Origin: Bradyrhizobium sp. | Lineage (GTDB): Bacteria; Pseudomonadota; Alphaproteobacteria; Rhizobiales; Beijerinckiaceae | Length of the DNA stretch: 51,876 nt | Direction of reading: 5' to 3' | Assembly: GCA_004799435.1 (NCBI GenBank) | Contig: SSMV01000019.1 | Span: forward strand, 1 to 51,876 | Program-made: the position numbers and the translations under genes | In this document: one piece after another, positions 51,538-51,876 of the stretch | How positions within the stretch are numbered: the first letter of the stretch is position 1 | Layout of the letters: each line of letters opens with the position of its first letter | The notes under the pieces: model-generated | What the model was told of the DNA's origin: nothing | Seen by the model: only the letters and a program-made list of their open reading frames with translations | Databases searched by the model: none

Positions 51538-51876
51538 TTACGGGTTCGTCGCCCAATGGCGCAGAATATGGTGAGCGATCGCCATCGCATTGGGCGCGGT
51601 CAGGCCCTCCGGATGGCGCTTCTCGAGCATCGCAAGCGCTTCCTCGCGCGAAAACCAGCGCGCGTCCTCGAGCTCGACCCCGTCGATCGCGATGTCGCTT
51701 TTGGCGGCGCGGGCGAGACAGCCGATCATCAGCGAGGAGGGGAAGGGCCAGGGTTGCGAGGCGAGATAAGAAACCTCGTCGATGATGACGCCGGCTTCCT
51801 CAAGGATCTCGCGTCGCACCGCCTCTTCGATTGTCTCGCCCGGCTCGACGAAGCCGGCGAGGCAGGAATACATGCC
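51538..51876 (-). CDS. nudC: NudC-type NAD(+)/NADH diphosphatase, C-terminal part (truncated by window edge)
   Basis: The leftward frame runs in from the right edge and ends at 51538, giving at least 112 residues. The Nudix box GFVEPGETIEEAVRREILEE with following AGV is complete, and SQPWPFPSSLMIG is the signature that separates NudC from other Nudix hydrolases. NudC hydrolyses NADH and removes the NAD cap from RNA 5' ends. The N-terminal part, with the zinc-binding region of most NudC proteins, lies beyond the window. It is convergent with the DUF3800 gene. Confidence 0.88.
   Translation of the reverse strand, partial: GMYSCLAGFVEPGETIEEAVRREILEEAGVIIDEVSYLASQPWPFPSSLMIGCLARAAKSDIAIDGVELEDARWFSREEALAMLEKRHPEGLTAPNAMAIAHHILRHWATNP

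Noticed and set aside
1-51876. tRNA, rRNA or transposase genes
   Set aside because: No cloverleaf with a CCA end, rRNA core sequence or transposase/integrase motif was recognised.

Overview
The window is about 52 kb of G+C-rich alphaproteobacterial DNA dominated by one large flagellar cluster (about 2.8-42.1 kb). Several markers point to Hyphomicrobiales (Rhizobiales): the FtcR/Rem-type regulator, MotC and MotE beside MotB, FlaF and FlbT, a short FlgD, and the order flgB-flgC-fliE-flgG-flgA-flgI-motE-flgH-fliL-fliP. The genus cannot be fixed from sequence alone; a Methylocystaceae/Beijerinckiaceae-like organism would fit but is only a guess.

Layout. Bases 1-2,726 hold the end of an aquaporin, a small membrane protein, an 87-bp palindromic repeat and a leftward CHASE3 hybrid histidine kinase. 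Bases 2.9-8.6 kb carry a DUF1217 protein, a TPR-glycosyltransferase-DUF6165 fusion (candidate flagellin modification), a PilZ protein, the regulator ftcR and the only flagellin gene, read leftward with a strong terminator. Rightward from 8.97 kb are fliF, a fliH-like gene, motB, motC, fliK/motD, a lytic transglycosylase, a degenerate GGDEF gene and a J-like gene. A leftward block follows (unknown protein, fliI, flgF). From 20.7 kb a nearly unbroken rightward block runs motA, fliM, fliN, fliG, flhB, an unknown gene, flgB, flgC, fliE, flgG, flgA, flgI, motE, flgH, fliL, fliP, flgE, flgK, flgL, flaF, flbT, flgD, fliQ, flhA, fliR, fliJ-like, flgJ-like, flgN-like and a second FliL-like gene. Many genes are joined by ATGA/GTGA stop-start overlaps, so translational coupling is likely.

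The set encodes almost a complete flagellum: MS ring, C ring, export gate and ATPase, rod, P and L rings, hook, junction proteins, filament and stator with its periplasmic helpers. Not seen in the window: fliO, a recognisable fliD/fliS, flgM, fliA, visN/visR and chemotaxis genes. A perfect CtrA-type site (TTAA-N7-TTAAC) lies between the divergent pilZ and ftcR genes, and weaker versions lie before the DUF1217 gene, in the fliC/fliF gap and before the GGDEF gene. This suggests cell-cycle input to FtcR and the flagellar genes.

Bases 42.1-49.3 kb are housekeeping: a SAM methyltransferase (leftward), ychF, two MaoC-fold genes, a YbjQ-like gene, rpsO-pnp (leftward, with two hairpins in the pnp leader) and rph. 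Between rph and the truncated NudC-type Nudix gene at the right edge sits a two-gene insert of visibly lower G+C. It has a trypsin-like serine protease with an intact-looking His/Asp/Ser triad and a DUF3800 protein, and it ends at a half copy of the palindromic repeat found at the left end of the window. This pair is the best candidate for a little-described (possibly defensive) system.
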